From an uncultured Candidatus Poseidoniales archaeon (GTDB lineage Archaea; Thermoplasmatota; Poseidoniia; Poseidoniales; Thalassarchaeaceae), in assembly GCA_902511005.1 (NCBI GenBank), contig CABXDN010000002.1, forward strand, positions 117,900 to 181,899: 64,000 bases of DNA, read 5' to 3'. A model generated the notes under the pieces. That model saw nothing but the letters and a program-made list of their open reading frames with translations, was not told where the DNA came from and did no database searches. Position numbers and translations under genes: made by a program. Position 1 is the first letter of the stretch. Every line of letters starts with the position of its first letter. Below are positions 38,104 through 49,500 of this stretch, one piece after another.

Positions 38104-39669
38104 TCAGAGAACGCCGCCGTTTTCGTCGGCATCTAAGATACCGTCTCCATCGTCGTCATCATCCAGATAATCTTCCACGCCATCATTGTCGTGGTCGAAT
38201 TGACCGGTATTACTCCAGCCATCATTCTGCTCAAACCAGTCGGAAAGACCATCATTATCATCGTCTAGATCCAAGTAATCTTGGTATCCATCATTGTCAT
38301 GATCATATCTCCATACGCCGGTAACGCCATCGTTTTCATCAACATCGAGGATGTTATCATTATCATCGTCATTGTCAACACCGTCATTCATTCCGTCATT
38401 GTCATGATCGCGTGAGTAATCCTCACCGTTCGGTCCAATGTCGTTCCAATTGTCAATGCCATCATTATCGATATCAAAATCTACGTTATCGCTAACACCG
38501 TCGTTGTCATGATCATAGATGTCTGTATTTGGATTGCCGTCATTAACTTCCTCTTGGTCGTCAATTCCGTCACCATCATCGTCATCATCATCTGCATCGT
38601 CGATACCATCGTTATCGTGGTCCTCGGGATTAGCATCCTGATTATCAGGAATACCATCATTGTCATCGTCGAAGTCTAGGTCATCAGGGATGCCGTCTCC
38701 GTCGTTGTCGTTCTCACCGTTCTGGTCTTGGTTCTCGAGTTGTTGGTTTTGCTGCTGATCGGATTGTTGACCCTGTTGTCCTTGATTGGAGTCTTGGGTC
38801 TGACCTTGCTGCTGTTGGTTCTGGCCATTTTGGTTATTTCCATTCTGACTATCGCCAGTCTGGTCACCTTGCTGACCTGATTGTTCTCCACCAGATTGTT
38901 GCTGGCCTTGTCCATTATCTTGCTGCTGACCTTGCGATCCATCCTGACTGTCTTGGCCTTGTTGACCATCTTGTCCTGATTGTGACCCCTGATCTTGACC
39001 TTGGCCTTGTTGACCATCTTGGCCTTGACCTTGTCCTTGACCTTGACCTTGGCCTTGACCTTGGCCTTGGCCTTGACCTTGACCTTGTCCTTGACCTTGA
39101 CCTTGTCCTTGACCTTGACCTTGACCTTGTCCTTGACCTTGTCCTTGACCTTCGCCTTCACCATCTTCTCCTTCGCCGCCACCATTGGTGCCGCCTTCGC
39201 CGTCACCCTGATCGTTTCCTGGGAAATCAGGATCGTACGCATCAGGTATTCCGTCTCCATCAGAGTCAGATGAAGATCCATCGTTAGGATCATTTGGGAA
39301 CGCATCGCTGCCGTCAGCTACTCCGTCACCATCAGTATCTGCTGAATTCGGGTTAGTACCCGCAGCATACTCCTGAGAGTTGGTTAAGCCGTCGCCATCC
39401 GGATCTGCGTTCGCATCACTTGATGATGTAGGATTTAGCCCGTAAGCTACTTCCCATCCATCAGGTAATCCATCGTTGTCAGTATCTGCATTGTTCATGT
39501 CTGTTCCTGCAGCCTGCTCCTCAGCATTAGTTAGTCCATCTCCGTCCCAATCGGCGCCACCATCTGATGGGTCGAGTGGATCAGAACCGTCAGCTTGAAC
39601 GCCGACTGAACCAGCCATTAGCACGAGGAGTAGTGCAATCAACATACTCATATTTTTCGTTTTCTTCAT
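38104..39669 (-). CDS. Secreted protein with thrombospondin type-3-like Asp repeats and a Gly-Gln repeat tract
   Basis: Signal peptide; repeated DxDxDGxxD; long (GQ)n segment. Confidence 0.85.
   Translation of the reverse strand: MKKTKNMSMLIALLLVLMAGSVGVQADGSDPLDPSDGGADWDGDGLTNAEEQAAGTDMNNADTDNDGLPDGWEVAYGLNPTSSSDANADPDGDGLTNSQEYAAGTNPNSADTDGDGVADGSDAFPNDPNDGSSSDSDGDGIPDAYDPDFPGNDQGDGEGGTNGGGEGEDGEGEGQGQGQGQGQGQGQGQGQGQGQGQGQGQGQGQGQGQGQGQGQGQDGQQGQGQDQGSQSGQDGQQGQDSQDGSQGQQQDNGQGQQQSGGEQSGQQGDQTGDSQNGNNQNGQNQQQQGQTQDSNQGQQGQQSDQQQNQQLENQDQNGENDNDGDGIPDDLDFDDDNDGIPDNQDANPEDHDNDGIDDADDDDDDGDGIDDQEEVNDGNPNTDIYDHDNDGVSDNVDFDIDNDGIDNWNDIGPNGEDYSRDHDNDGMNDGVDNDDDNDNILDVDENDGVTGVWRYDHDNDGYQDYLDLDDDNDGLSDWFEQNDGWSNTGQFDHDNDGVEDYLDDDDDGDGILDADENGGVL
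39021..39150. repeat. Hexanucleotide CCTTGN tandem repeat encoding poly-(Gly-Gln)
   Basis: About 21 consecutive CCTTG(A/G/T) units on the + strand. Confidence 0.9.
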
Positions 39670-39979
39670 TTTCTTTTCACTTCCTTAAAAATTTAGTTGT
39701 AGAGTACCCGCTGTTCTCTCTTTCCGAATAATGCTCACGCCTAATATTATGCAAACTTTTTTCAGGAGATTAGGATTGAAGAGAAGCAAGTTAAATAAAT
39801 GTCTAATATAATAAAAAAACGCTTTACTGCGCTAATTTTATAGATTTTAGAACGTTCTTAAAATTTATTTAACTCCTCCTTGTTTATTATCCATTCTCGC
39901 GGGCTTTCATAGGGAACCCTCTGTTCCCTCTAACTTACGGAGGTATGTATACCCTATTTCAAGGATTCGTGAAAATGAA

Positions 39980-40342
39980 TCAAGGAGTAAGTTTGGATAA
40001 TTCCGCATTAAAGCGAGCAGATCCTAAGAAATGTAGAACGGGAGTTGCCAAGGTTGTTAAAATTAAACTGACGAAAAATAAATTTGACCAAAGTTCTATT
40101 CCATTGCCTAATGTAAAGTAAAGAGTCCAACCAATAGATATTGCAAACCATAATCTATAGCGGCGACCGAAAAGTGCAAATCTCGCTTTAACTAACTCAT
40201 CGGAATAAAGCTGGGGGACTTCATCAATTTCAGCGAGATCGTGCTCAATCGCACATCGTACACAGACCAGATAGCGTGGACCATTACCACTTACGAACTG
40301 ACTATCGGGGTAGTTTTGCTTACACAACCTACAGTATGCCAT
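39980..40342 (-). CDS. Small zinc-ribbon membrane protein
   Basis: CRLCKQNYPDSQF...CVRC followed by two hydrophobic helices. Confidence 0.6.
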   Translation of the reverse strand: MAYCRLCKQNYPDSQFVSGNGPRYLVCVRCAIEHDLAEIDEVPQLYSDELVKARFALFGRRYRLWFAISIGWTLYFTLGNGIELWSNLFFVSLILTTLATPVLHFLGSARFNAELSKLTP

Positions 40343-40382
40343 GTTAGTTCAAACTCTCCCAGTATGGATTGCTAATTCAAGG

Positions 40383-42692
40383 CTACGGTCTTCTAACTTG
40401 ACTTTCATATAAAGTTGATTCAACTAGGATAGGTTTCTGGTTGAGAAAATTTGATATTAATTTATCGCCCAATGGACTGCCCACTGATTCGGGATGATAC
40501 TGAATTCCGAATACTGGTAGCATTGGATGTCTAATTCCCATAACAAGAGTTTTTGATTCATCCCAAGCAGTACATGTCATTAATTCATTTTTTGAATTAA
40601 GAACTAAACTATTGTACCTCATTAGAACTTGAGGAGAATTTAAATTCGAATATAATCCACTATTATCGTGATTAATCAATGAGGGGATTCCATGTACTGC
40701 ATCCAATGGTGACTCGATTAATTCCCATCCTACTGCCAGTCCCAAAGCTTGGTGTCCTAAACATAGTCCAAGTACTGGAATCTGATAATTTTCGACTATT
40801 AACTTACCATTTACCGCTAACCGGGCGATTTCCATAGTAATTTCTGATTTTTCTGGACGAGAGGGCCCTGGTCCTATAATCACATATTTCGGCTTAAAAT
40901 CTTCGAGCCAATGATTAACCATCTTTTGTGGGTTAACAAATTCTTTGGGGCGACCTTCGACAATACGGACCGATTTACCTAATTTAACCAAAGAATTAGC
41001 AATATTCTCAGTAAATGAATCTAAATTATCTATCAGTAATACATCAACGGTAAAGGAAGATTGAATTTCACCCCTCAATATATGGCCTATCGTTTTGAGT
41101 GAGGTTTTCGGTTGAGGTTTTGGTTCACCAATAGGCCCCGATACTTCGGGAATTGGAGATATCTCTGATCCACGCTTGGGTAACTCTTCGATTGAAAATC
41201 CAGTTCTAAAACCCCATGTTGCATCAGTAATCGCAGTAGCCTTCCATCGTGCTTCTTCCACCTCGGAAGATGCTTGAGAACCAATTACAATACCTCCTCC
41301 CGCCTGTACTCTACCATGCCAATTATTTGGGCCAGAATGCGCTTCTAAAGTACGTATTAGAATATTAAACTCAGAAATTCCGGACGATGAATGGAAGTGG
41401 CCTATTGACCCAGTCCATGCACTTCTCGGTGCTCCTTCTATCGTATTAATTGCGGCAATTGAGGCTATTTTAGGGCATCCTGTAATTGAACCACCGGGAA
41501 ATAAAGCAGAAATGATTTTCCCAAAATCAGTATCTACATTCAATTCACCAGTAACCCCACTAACTAAATGTTGTACTGTTGGTAATGCTTCAATACGAAA
41601 ATCCGACCAATGAACTGAACCAGGTTTACAAATCTTTGATAAATCATGTTTTTTCAAATCTACTAACATCAGATGTTCAGCAATTTCCTTCTCAGATGAT
41701 GACATTTCTAATTGAAGTCTCTTATCGTCTGCAATGGATCTACCTCTAGGAAAAGTTCCCTTGATTGGCCGTGTTGATATTATTCCTTTATCTGTTTTAA
41801 GAAGTCTTTCAGGACTTGCGGATGCTATACTCCAACCATGGTCATGAACGTATAGCCAAGATGAAAAGGGAGATGGATTCGTTTCTAGGACACGTTGAAA
41901 AGCATGCCATGGATGATCAGGCATTTCACCTTCCCATTTCCTACCATAATTCAATTGGTATATGTGACCTTGCCGAATGCTGTTTTTTATTCGGTCTACT
42001 TTGTTAGCATGAGATGCATCACTTTCAGATTCTGGAACTTCAAAAAACTCTAATTTAGAACTATGTGTTGGAGATTTTAGGTGAATTTTGTTTGCTCTAG
42101 CCTCCTTAATCCAATGATGGTGGGGGACTGAAATTAATTCTAATTTTTGTAACTCCCTATCATGAACCCACCAAGCATCAGCTCTCCAGAGAACACCAAG
42201 TAAAGTCCCTGAAAATGGGATATTTTCAAGTTTAATATCAACTGACCAACGATTTAGATCATATCCTAATAAACCAGTGAATCCTCCCGGAATAATTGCT
42301 AATTCACTATCAATATCGAATGAAATTTCCCATTTTCTAGTTAAATTAATTGCATCTTCAAGTGATGACGATTTGATCTCTTCAATAGTATGCCATCGAT
42401 CTTCTTTGTACTCTTGAATTAGAATTATCAAGGACTCATTAAAACCTAAATTTATCTCTCCATTAAGTTCTGAAGTAGATTCTTTTTCTTTATTGGTATA
42501 AGGTTCAAAAAATAATATGCGGATACTTTCTAAACATGGAAGAAATGATTTTTGCGCTAAATCAGTTACTGGCCCGGATGATTGGAGTAATAATTCATCT
42601 TGAGTTGGTAAATCTGATTGTCTATAATGTTCTAATAATGAAATCAAAGGATTTTGAATATGAGTTTGTAATGAAAAATAATCAACTATCAT
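40383..42692 (-). CDS. pabAB: Aminodeoxychorismate synthase, PabB-PabA fusion
   Basis: N-terminal chorismate-binding domain with PIKGT and GGSITGCPK; C-terminal GATase with GPGPSRPE and VLGLCLGHQ. Confidence 0.88.
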   Translation of the reverse strand: MIVDYFSLQTHIQNPLISLLEHYRQSDLPTQDELLLQSSGPVTDLAQKSFLPCLESIRILFFEPYTNKEKESTSELNGEINLGFNESLIILIQEYKEDRWHTIEEIKSSSLEDAINLTRKWEISFDIDSELAIIPGGFTGLLGYDLNRWSVDIKLENIPFSGTLLGVLWRADAWWVHDRELQKLELISVPHHHWIKEARANKIHLKSPTHSSKLEFFEVPESESDASHANKVDRIKNSIRQGHIYQLNYGRKWEGEMPDHPWHAFQRVLETNPSPFSSWLYVHDHGWSIASASPERLLKTDKGIISTRPIKGTFPRGRSIADDKRLQLEMSSSEKEIAEHLMLVDLKKHDLSKICKPGSVHWSDFRIEALPTVQHLVSGVTGELNVDTDFGKIISALFPGGSITGCPKIASIAAINTIEGAPRSAWTGSIGHFHSSSGISEFNILIRTLEAHSGPNNWHGRVQAGGGIVIGSQASSEVEEARWKATAITDATWGFRTGFSIEELPKRGSEISPIPEVSGPIGEPKPQPKTSLKTIGHILRGEIQSSFTVDVLLIDNLDSFTENIANSLVKLGKSVRIVEGRPKEFVNPQKMVNHWLEDFKPKYVIIGPGPSRPEKSEITMEIARLAVNGKLIVENYQIPVLGLCLGHQALGLAVGWELIESPLDAVHGIPSLINHDNSGLYSNLNSPQVLMRYNSLVLNSKNELMTCTAWDESKTLVMGIRHPMLPVFGIQYHPESVGSPLGDKLISNFLNQKPILVESTLYESQVRRP

Positions 42693-42696
42693 TTTA

Positions 42697-43479
42697 TCAA
42701 CTCAAATCTTCAATTGACTGCCATGACGAAGATAGCCTCTCTAGCCAGCAGGACATAGCAGTTTCGTATAATTTACCACGTGGCTCACCTATTTTTCTAC
42801 CGTCTATAATGCCTAATGACTGAACACCCATGCCACTCCCTAAAACTATCATTTCCTTCGCTCTTAATACAAGAGAGATTGTTATTTTCGCCGGCCTTAC
42901 AGGTATACCAGCATTTTCCATACCTTGCTTAATTTGCTCTAGAGTTATAGAATCTAAAGCGCCTTCATCAACCCTAGGGTGATAAGCAAAACCATCTAAA
43001 TCAAGAATAATGGGCATGCATCTGTCACCATCGATGATCGAATCATTTTCAACCAAAAGAGAGATGTCTACTTTATTTTCTAGGGCCATATCTCTCGCAT
43101 CTAAGTAAGGTTGCCAATCTCCATGTTTAGTCCCTCGGATTTTGTTATTCCATTTTGGGGCTGCAATTGTTATTGCTGAAAGAATATGTGACCAAGGTTG
43201 ATTGACTCTAGGAATTAGAAAAACATCTCCCTTCTTTGTTACCCCGACTTTAACTAAATATGGAGGTTGGCGACTATCTACTAAAGGAGTTTCAGAAAAT
43301 TCAATCTCATCTAATTCTTTGAATATTCTTTCTCTATAATCTTCAGGTAGATTAAACCCTAAACGGATAGCATGTCTTTCCAATCTATCAAAATGAAGAT
43401 CTGCAGCTAAAAGATGATTTTTTCCGTCCCAAGCGACTGTTGACCAGGCCTCACAACGTGGGTCCGAGTCATCCGACAT
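42697..43479 (-). CDS. pabC: Class IV aminotransferase-like, probable 4-amino-4-deoxychorismate lyase
   Basis: HFDRLERHAIRLGF, class-IV fold pattern, immediately downstream of pabAB (4 bp gap). Confidence 0.75.
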   Translation of the reverse strand: MSDDSDPRCEAWSTVAWDGKNHLLAADLHFDRLERHAIRLGFNLPEDYRERIFKELDEIEFSETPLVDSRQPPYLVKVGVTKKGDVFLIPRVNQPWSHILSAITIAAPKWNNKIRGTKHGDWQPYLDARDMALENKVDISLLVENDSIIDGDRCMPIILDLDGFAYHPRVDEGALDSITLEQIKQGMENAGIPVRPAKITISLVLRAKEMIVLGSGMGVQSLGIIDGRKIGEPRGKLYETAMSCWLERLSSSWQSIEDLS

Positions 43480-43523
43480 GAGTGTGCGTTAACTTACAAG
43501 ACTTCAAATTCTTTGAACGAGAA

Positions 43524-46500
43524 TCAGAGAATTTCGTCAATGAATGAGGTATCAATATCATCATCCGCGTCATTCAAGCCTTCTGCTAAATCATCTAAAT
43601 CATCTAAATCAAAGTCGTCGGCTAAATCACTAAGGTCATCTAAGTCAATATCTTCTTCTTCGCCCAATAACTCATCAACTACATCATTAGATGGAGGAGT
43701 TACTGAAGTTTCAGAATAGTCCATTAGATCTATTTGAGGAGTTTCAATTTCGCCTGAACTAGATGATTCATCACTTTCGATGAAAGACTCTTCATCTTCC
43801 ATTCCAAAGTCTTGATCGTACATTTGTTCTTCAAGCTCGACTTCTAAAGTACCCATTTCCCATGGCTGAGGGGCAGCCCTTTCTCTAGGCTTCAACACTA
43901 AAGCACCACCAATCAAAATCATTATTCCAGATAAAACTGCAATTACCATATTCATATCGCCTTGAATTAATTGATTTATCCAAGATTCTCCTGAATCGTC
44001 TAATCCATCATTGTCACTACCAAATGCAGATTCCGACCATGGTTGAACTTCAAGAGGATCTACAGCAAGACGATGTACTTCTCCATCAAATCCTACTATA
44101 GCAATCCAATATGAATTCTCATTATCTAACGAGTATTCATTACCATCGATATTTTCAGAAATATCTGATTTCCAAGAATAACTAGAATATTCTATTGAGA
44201 CGAGTTGCGAAGTATCGGCATCTCTGGTATCTTCAAATGGAGTTGATGACATAAATATATAGTAGGATTCAATAATTGGGTTGTTCTTACTATCCCACTC
44301 TATCTGTATCCTCGTACCAGAACTATCCCAATAAGCAATTATTCCACCTATCTCAGGTATATGCAAACCAGGATCAAGGATATTTTCATTAATCAGAGCA
44401 ATTGACGATGTTTTTACGCCTTCACTCCAATAATTACCTGATGAATCAACTGGGATAACACTAACCCAGAACATAATATTAGGTGCCAATGGACTGCCAC
44501 TAGAAAAACTCTCAAGTAACAGTGGAAGCTGTAAATCTCTATCTACGATAAGTGCTGGTTCACGATTATCTAGAGTACTATATGGTACAGTATCAGCATA
44601 AATCCAATACTCGGAAATATCGGACTCCTCACTTTCTTTGAAGGTTACGAATACACCATCGCCATCATCTAAAGGACGGTCTGAAAGTTGAGGAGCATCA
44701 ATTCGCGCGGGAGGAAATACGTCGCCGCTATTATCAGAAGGAATTACTAGAACCATCTGTTTCTTCATGTCATTTAAGAAAACATTGCCATGAATATCAT
44801 GGGTTGTTACAGTGACATATAATGGAATCTCGGGAATTATAGAAGAAGAAGACTGAATTGAAAATTCATTCCCATAGTGGGCCTTGTAAACTGTCATCTG
44901 TAACTGGAATGCTCCACCGATTTGTTGTTGATTAATTGTAATAAGACCACATGAATCGGGAGATTCGGAACAATTCAACCAAGATTCTGTTAAATTTTCT
45001 TGATAAAAGTCAGAAACCCATATTGTGTAGAATGAAAAATCAGTAACTAAAGATCTATTCCAATTTACATCTATTGCTGTACCATCATCATCAGGATGAT
45101 CGTAAGCGTTCAAACCAGATACACGGGCGGGAGGTATTCCAACACCCCCATTATTTGATTGAGGTGTGACCTCGATTACTAGTACATCATTGAGATTATC
45201 GTTGCCCCAATCATCAGAGGCTACGACTCCAACCCAATATGAAATGTCATTAACAAACTGGGCCTCTCCAAAGGAGGAAATAATTGTTGAATTTGAAGAA
45301 CAATCTGAGACATAAGACGCAACTGGCCAGCCATCAACATTATTTGGAGGTTGCCAACTAGTTGCAGGAAGAGCATAAATTGTGTAAAAAGTACAATCGT
45401 CTTCATTATTAGATATCCAATTTACTTGTATTTGGCCGCCCTCATCATCTGGGACATCTATTGCAGTCGTTCCTTCGATTCGTGCAGGAGGTATCCCATC
45501 ATCAAGCCCGCCAGCAGTAACTATCGGCCCGATTACTGTGGCATTGATTAAATCTGATTGCCCGCTTTCATCGACACATACCGCCGCAAACCAATAAGTA
45601 GATCCTGGATTTAATTGAAGAACTGTATTATTACCAGAAATTGAAGATATATCGAAACTATCTGTTAATGCTAATGCGTTAGTAATCTCTTGTTCGACTG
45701 CCCATATCCTTGTCTTATCGGCATCCATCTCAGTACAAGCTGCCCATTCTGTATAAATTGTTCCTGCGGTTCCACCAGAAATCGGATTGGCAAGAAGCCA
45801 ATCTGGAGGAGAAGGAATTTCATCAATAGGGGTTACATTTAGTGGCCATGACATTGGCTCACCCACTGAGCCATCAGGATACTCGGTGACAATCGCTGCT
45901 CGATATTTATTTCCATCAATTAATGAAGACATTACGCCATTATGATCTGCTTCTGTTATTGTAGCAGTCGTTTGAGACCAAAATGGAACTTCCATGTATC
46001 CAGCGAAATCTTCTAACTCTTGTTCAGTAGGTTCCCATGAGGGGTTACTTGTAGAATCCCATACATATAATCTGTAAGCATACCAAGCTGCATCTTCGGA
46101 AGGTAACCAAGTTGCTTCGAGTACACCCCCTCCGTCATTATCCCTATTTGAGAATGAAGTTAAAATCGTAGGAACTTCAAGCCTCTCCCAATCATATGTC
46201 ATTCTAACACTAATTGTACCATTCTTAGGAGACTGCATTTGAACATGTAATTCAACAGAATTTGAACCAGGCCCGACATTAGAAATTGCTGTTTGGAAAC
46301 CCGCTTCAATGGCTGGATTCCTACTTGCTAAATCCCATGAACCAGTATAATTCAAAGAAACTGAACGCGCCCAAACAGGAGAGTTGGATACAGGGCTAGA
46401 AAATGTCAGAGCGCCATTATACATCGGTAATATGCCAGGTATTGAATTAGAATCATTGGGTATTAATAACGGACTGGAGACAAGGTTATCGCTACCGCTT

Positions 46501-49500
46501 GATGAGTTAACCATGACGGTTGACATCCCCGGATGACTGGTATCAGTCAGGCCCCATTGTTCACCTGCGAATAAAACGATTAAAGGTTCAGCGCGCTTCT
46601 GAAATTCTCGTGGATATTCCTGCCCATTTTGAGAATTGAAATGGTGTAAACCATCTTCTCCTACCACATATAATGAATTAGAATTAATGTATCCGCTTGA
46701 TAATCCCGATATGGATTCAGATAATACAACAGAGTGGTCTCTGTTAACTTCTAAGGCATCTAAACCACCTGAACCAATAAGCAGTAGATGTTCACCGTTA
46801 GAAACCATATCAGAAGGCGGCCAAGAAAGTAAATTAGACGCGCTAGTTCCAGATTCCATTTGCATCATTGTACCGTTCCAGTGTACTAATGGGGCGATAT
46901 CTGTGGCGACATGAACTCCCCAAGTATCTGCCTCCAAAGTCAAGACATTATTACTTGGAATCATATCAATCAAGTAAGTCCCATTTTGCATATCAGTATC
47001 GATATCCCAAGCAGCGACGCCGGGTCTTGTAGCACCTTGGCCATTATGAGAAATAAACACAGAAGCATTGTGATACTGGTCTATAGTAGAATTCCCTACA
47101 GTAACCTGTCTAGTTACTGAGTCTGCAAACATAATTCCTGAAACACGATTACCAATCAAACCGTCAGAATAATCTAATGTACTTTGTATTGTAAAAGTTT
47201 CATCTTCTAGAATTGTTAACCCTACCAAACCACCTACTAAGATAGTACCATTGCCTTGGATTGGATTGTCTAGAATCATTAAATGCTCAATAATTGGAGA
47301 AGGAAGGCCATTGAAGGTCGTTATTGGATTATCAAAACTCGAACTTGAAATATTATACAATCCAATACCGCCATGAGTAGCGATTAAAACGTGACCATCT
47401 AATTGTAGGAAATCTCTGACGATATTGCTTGGCAAACCAGCTATTAAACTACCAGAACCCCAATTTTCATTATTAATATCAAAAGATTGGTAGCCTGCAG
47501 AAGTTCCAGACTCTCCCATCAATCCAACATACATAGTGCCATCATCTTCAATGTACATTCCGTCCATTTGGGAATGAAGAGCAGGTGACGTTGGGCTCTT
47601 TGTACGTTGAAGGAGATCAACTTTCCAAAGACCGCTTCCAGCTGTAGTAACCCATAATTTCTCTCCTTCTAGAGATATATCATTAATTATGTCATTCTCA
47701 AAATTATACCCAAATTCCCACCTTACAGTTCCATTAGTTAATTCGCCTTGCAGAATAGAAGATGAATAATATGAATTCCTATCTTGACTTGATGTAACCC
47801 AAACATTAGTTTCATTATAGATGATATTTTGAATTTGACCGCTTGTTAATCCTACTAATTCATCATATCCACTTTCAATTAACCCTGTAGAATCTAATCT
47901 ATCAACTCTGTTCAATCCCGAGGTTTGGCCAGAGCGTCCTATAGCATACACAGGAGTGGTACTCGAAGGTGCTCGAACAATCGAACAACCGTCCATCCCT
48001 GGGCTTAGAATTTGGCCATTAATTGTAGAAGAACCAGAAGTAACTATTCTAGAAATTCCACCAGTAGTATCATATTGATGTGCTGTAAGAAGTACGTTCC
48101 CATCGTGTAACATGCCCCCAGGGAATATCCTATCTTCAGAAATACCATCAGCAGCATTCGTGAGTGTAGATAAGAATTGATCTGTATTGTAATTATACCT
48201 AGCAAGACCTACTCCTTGTTCATCGAATCCAGCATACATTATACGATTCGATTCGTCACATGCAAGGGCTCGAACATCATTATCCGCTAAACCATTTGAG
48301 GTTAGCACAGATGTTATCCACTCATCAGTTGTACCATCCGAGTCATGATCTGCTAAATCATAACGAGCGATTCCTCCTTGGTTACCCCACCAATTAACTG
48401 CACCAATTGCTATGTGAACTATATCGTCACATACCTCAATGTCTGCAGTATAGCCATCTGGGATACCGGCACTTCCGGTTTGCCATGTTGTCCAATTACC
48501 AGAGGTACCATTTTTACGAATAATTTGAGAATTTGTTTGGAAGCCCCCGCCGGAATAACTTCCTGCCCAAAGGTCATCACCAACAGTAATCATAGTGTAT
48601 AATTCATCTTCTGCATCAGAAGGTAATCCATCATTAACAACCCATGAATCTAGCCATGTCTCATTGTTAGGTTCCCAGCGAAGAATTCCATCCATACTAG
48701 CAAACAAATAATCGCCTTGATATTCTACTATGCCTCGAATTGGACCGGGTATATCGGTCCATTCATCAAGTAATGTCATTGTTTGTGCTGAAAATCTTCT
48801 CATAATATTGTTGCCATAAGCAACCCATAACTCACAGTCTGAAGCATTTATTGGGAAGCAATCGCCAAGGAACTGAGCGTTCACTCTCTCTACGCTACTT
48901 ATTGTAGAAAGAGATTCTTCCCATGTTTCATTAGTTAGATTCCATCGAGCAATAGTACCATCGCCCTCATTCCAGTATTGTCTTGGCCTTATCCCAATCC
49001 AAAGTTCTTCAGAAACTTGCCCGATACTATGGATTTTACCATCCCAACCAAGTTCTTGGCCAACATCAATAGTAGACTCACTAGAATTAGATGATAAATT
49101 AATTCTATAAATCTCATCATTAGATTGTTGCCAAGAATTAGATCTTTGTGTTGAATAATGTAGTATTTCATCAACTATTACAACATGAGCTGGTGCTGAA
49201 TTTGAAAGAGTTGGCCCTCCTGAATTAAAACCACGATTCCAATCGATTAACACATTATTATTCACCACATCAATAAGCGTTAACCCAAAGTCACCGCCTG
49301 CCCAAATTGTGTCTTCAATGTGTCCTGGAATAAGGACTGTTACATCATCGTCGTCAATAAATCCTTGATCACCATCCCATGTTTGAAGCCATTGCTGACT
49401 AGTGAGATTATATCTTCCTATTCCTGTATTCTCAAAACCAATATACAATATATCTTGAACCTTAACCACCCTAGCTCTTTGAGTATCATCTCCTGCTGTC

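Noticed and set aside
39021-39150. Possible CRISPR or minisatellite array
   Set aside because: Uninterrupted hexamer repeats without unique spacers, inside a coding frame.
38481-39305. Antisense/alternate-frame ORFs over the Asp-repeat gene (38481..38666, 38676..39305, 38982..39287, 38995..39273)
   Set aside because: Products of low-complexity codons in other frames (MetThr, LysVal, LeuAsp repeats); only the 38104..39669 frame has a signal peptide and meaningful repeats.
40383-42692. Anthranilate synthase (TrpEG) assignment
   Set aside because: PIKGT motif and adjacent PabC-like gene favour aminodeoxychorismate synthase.
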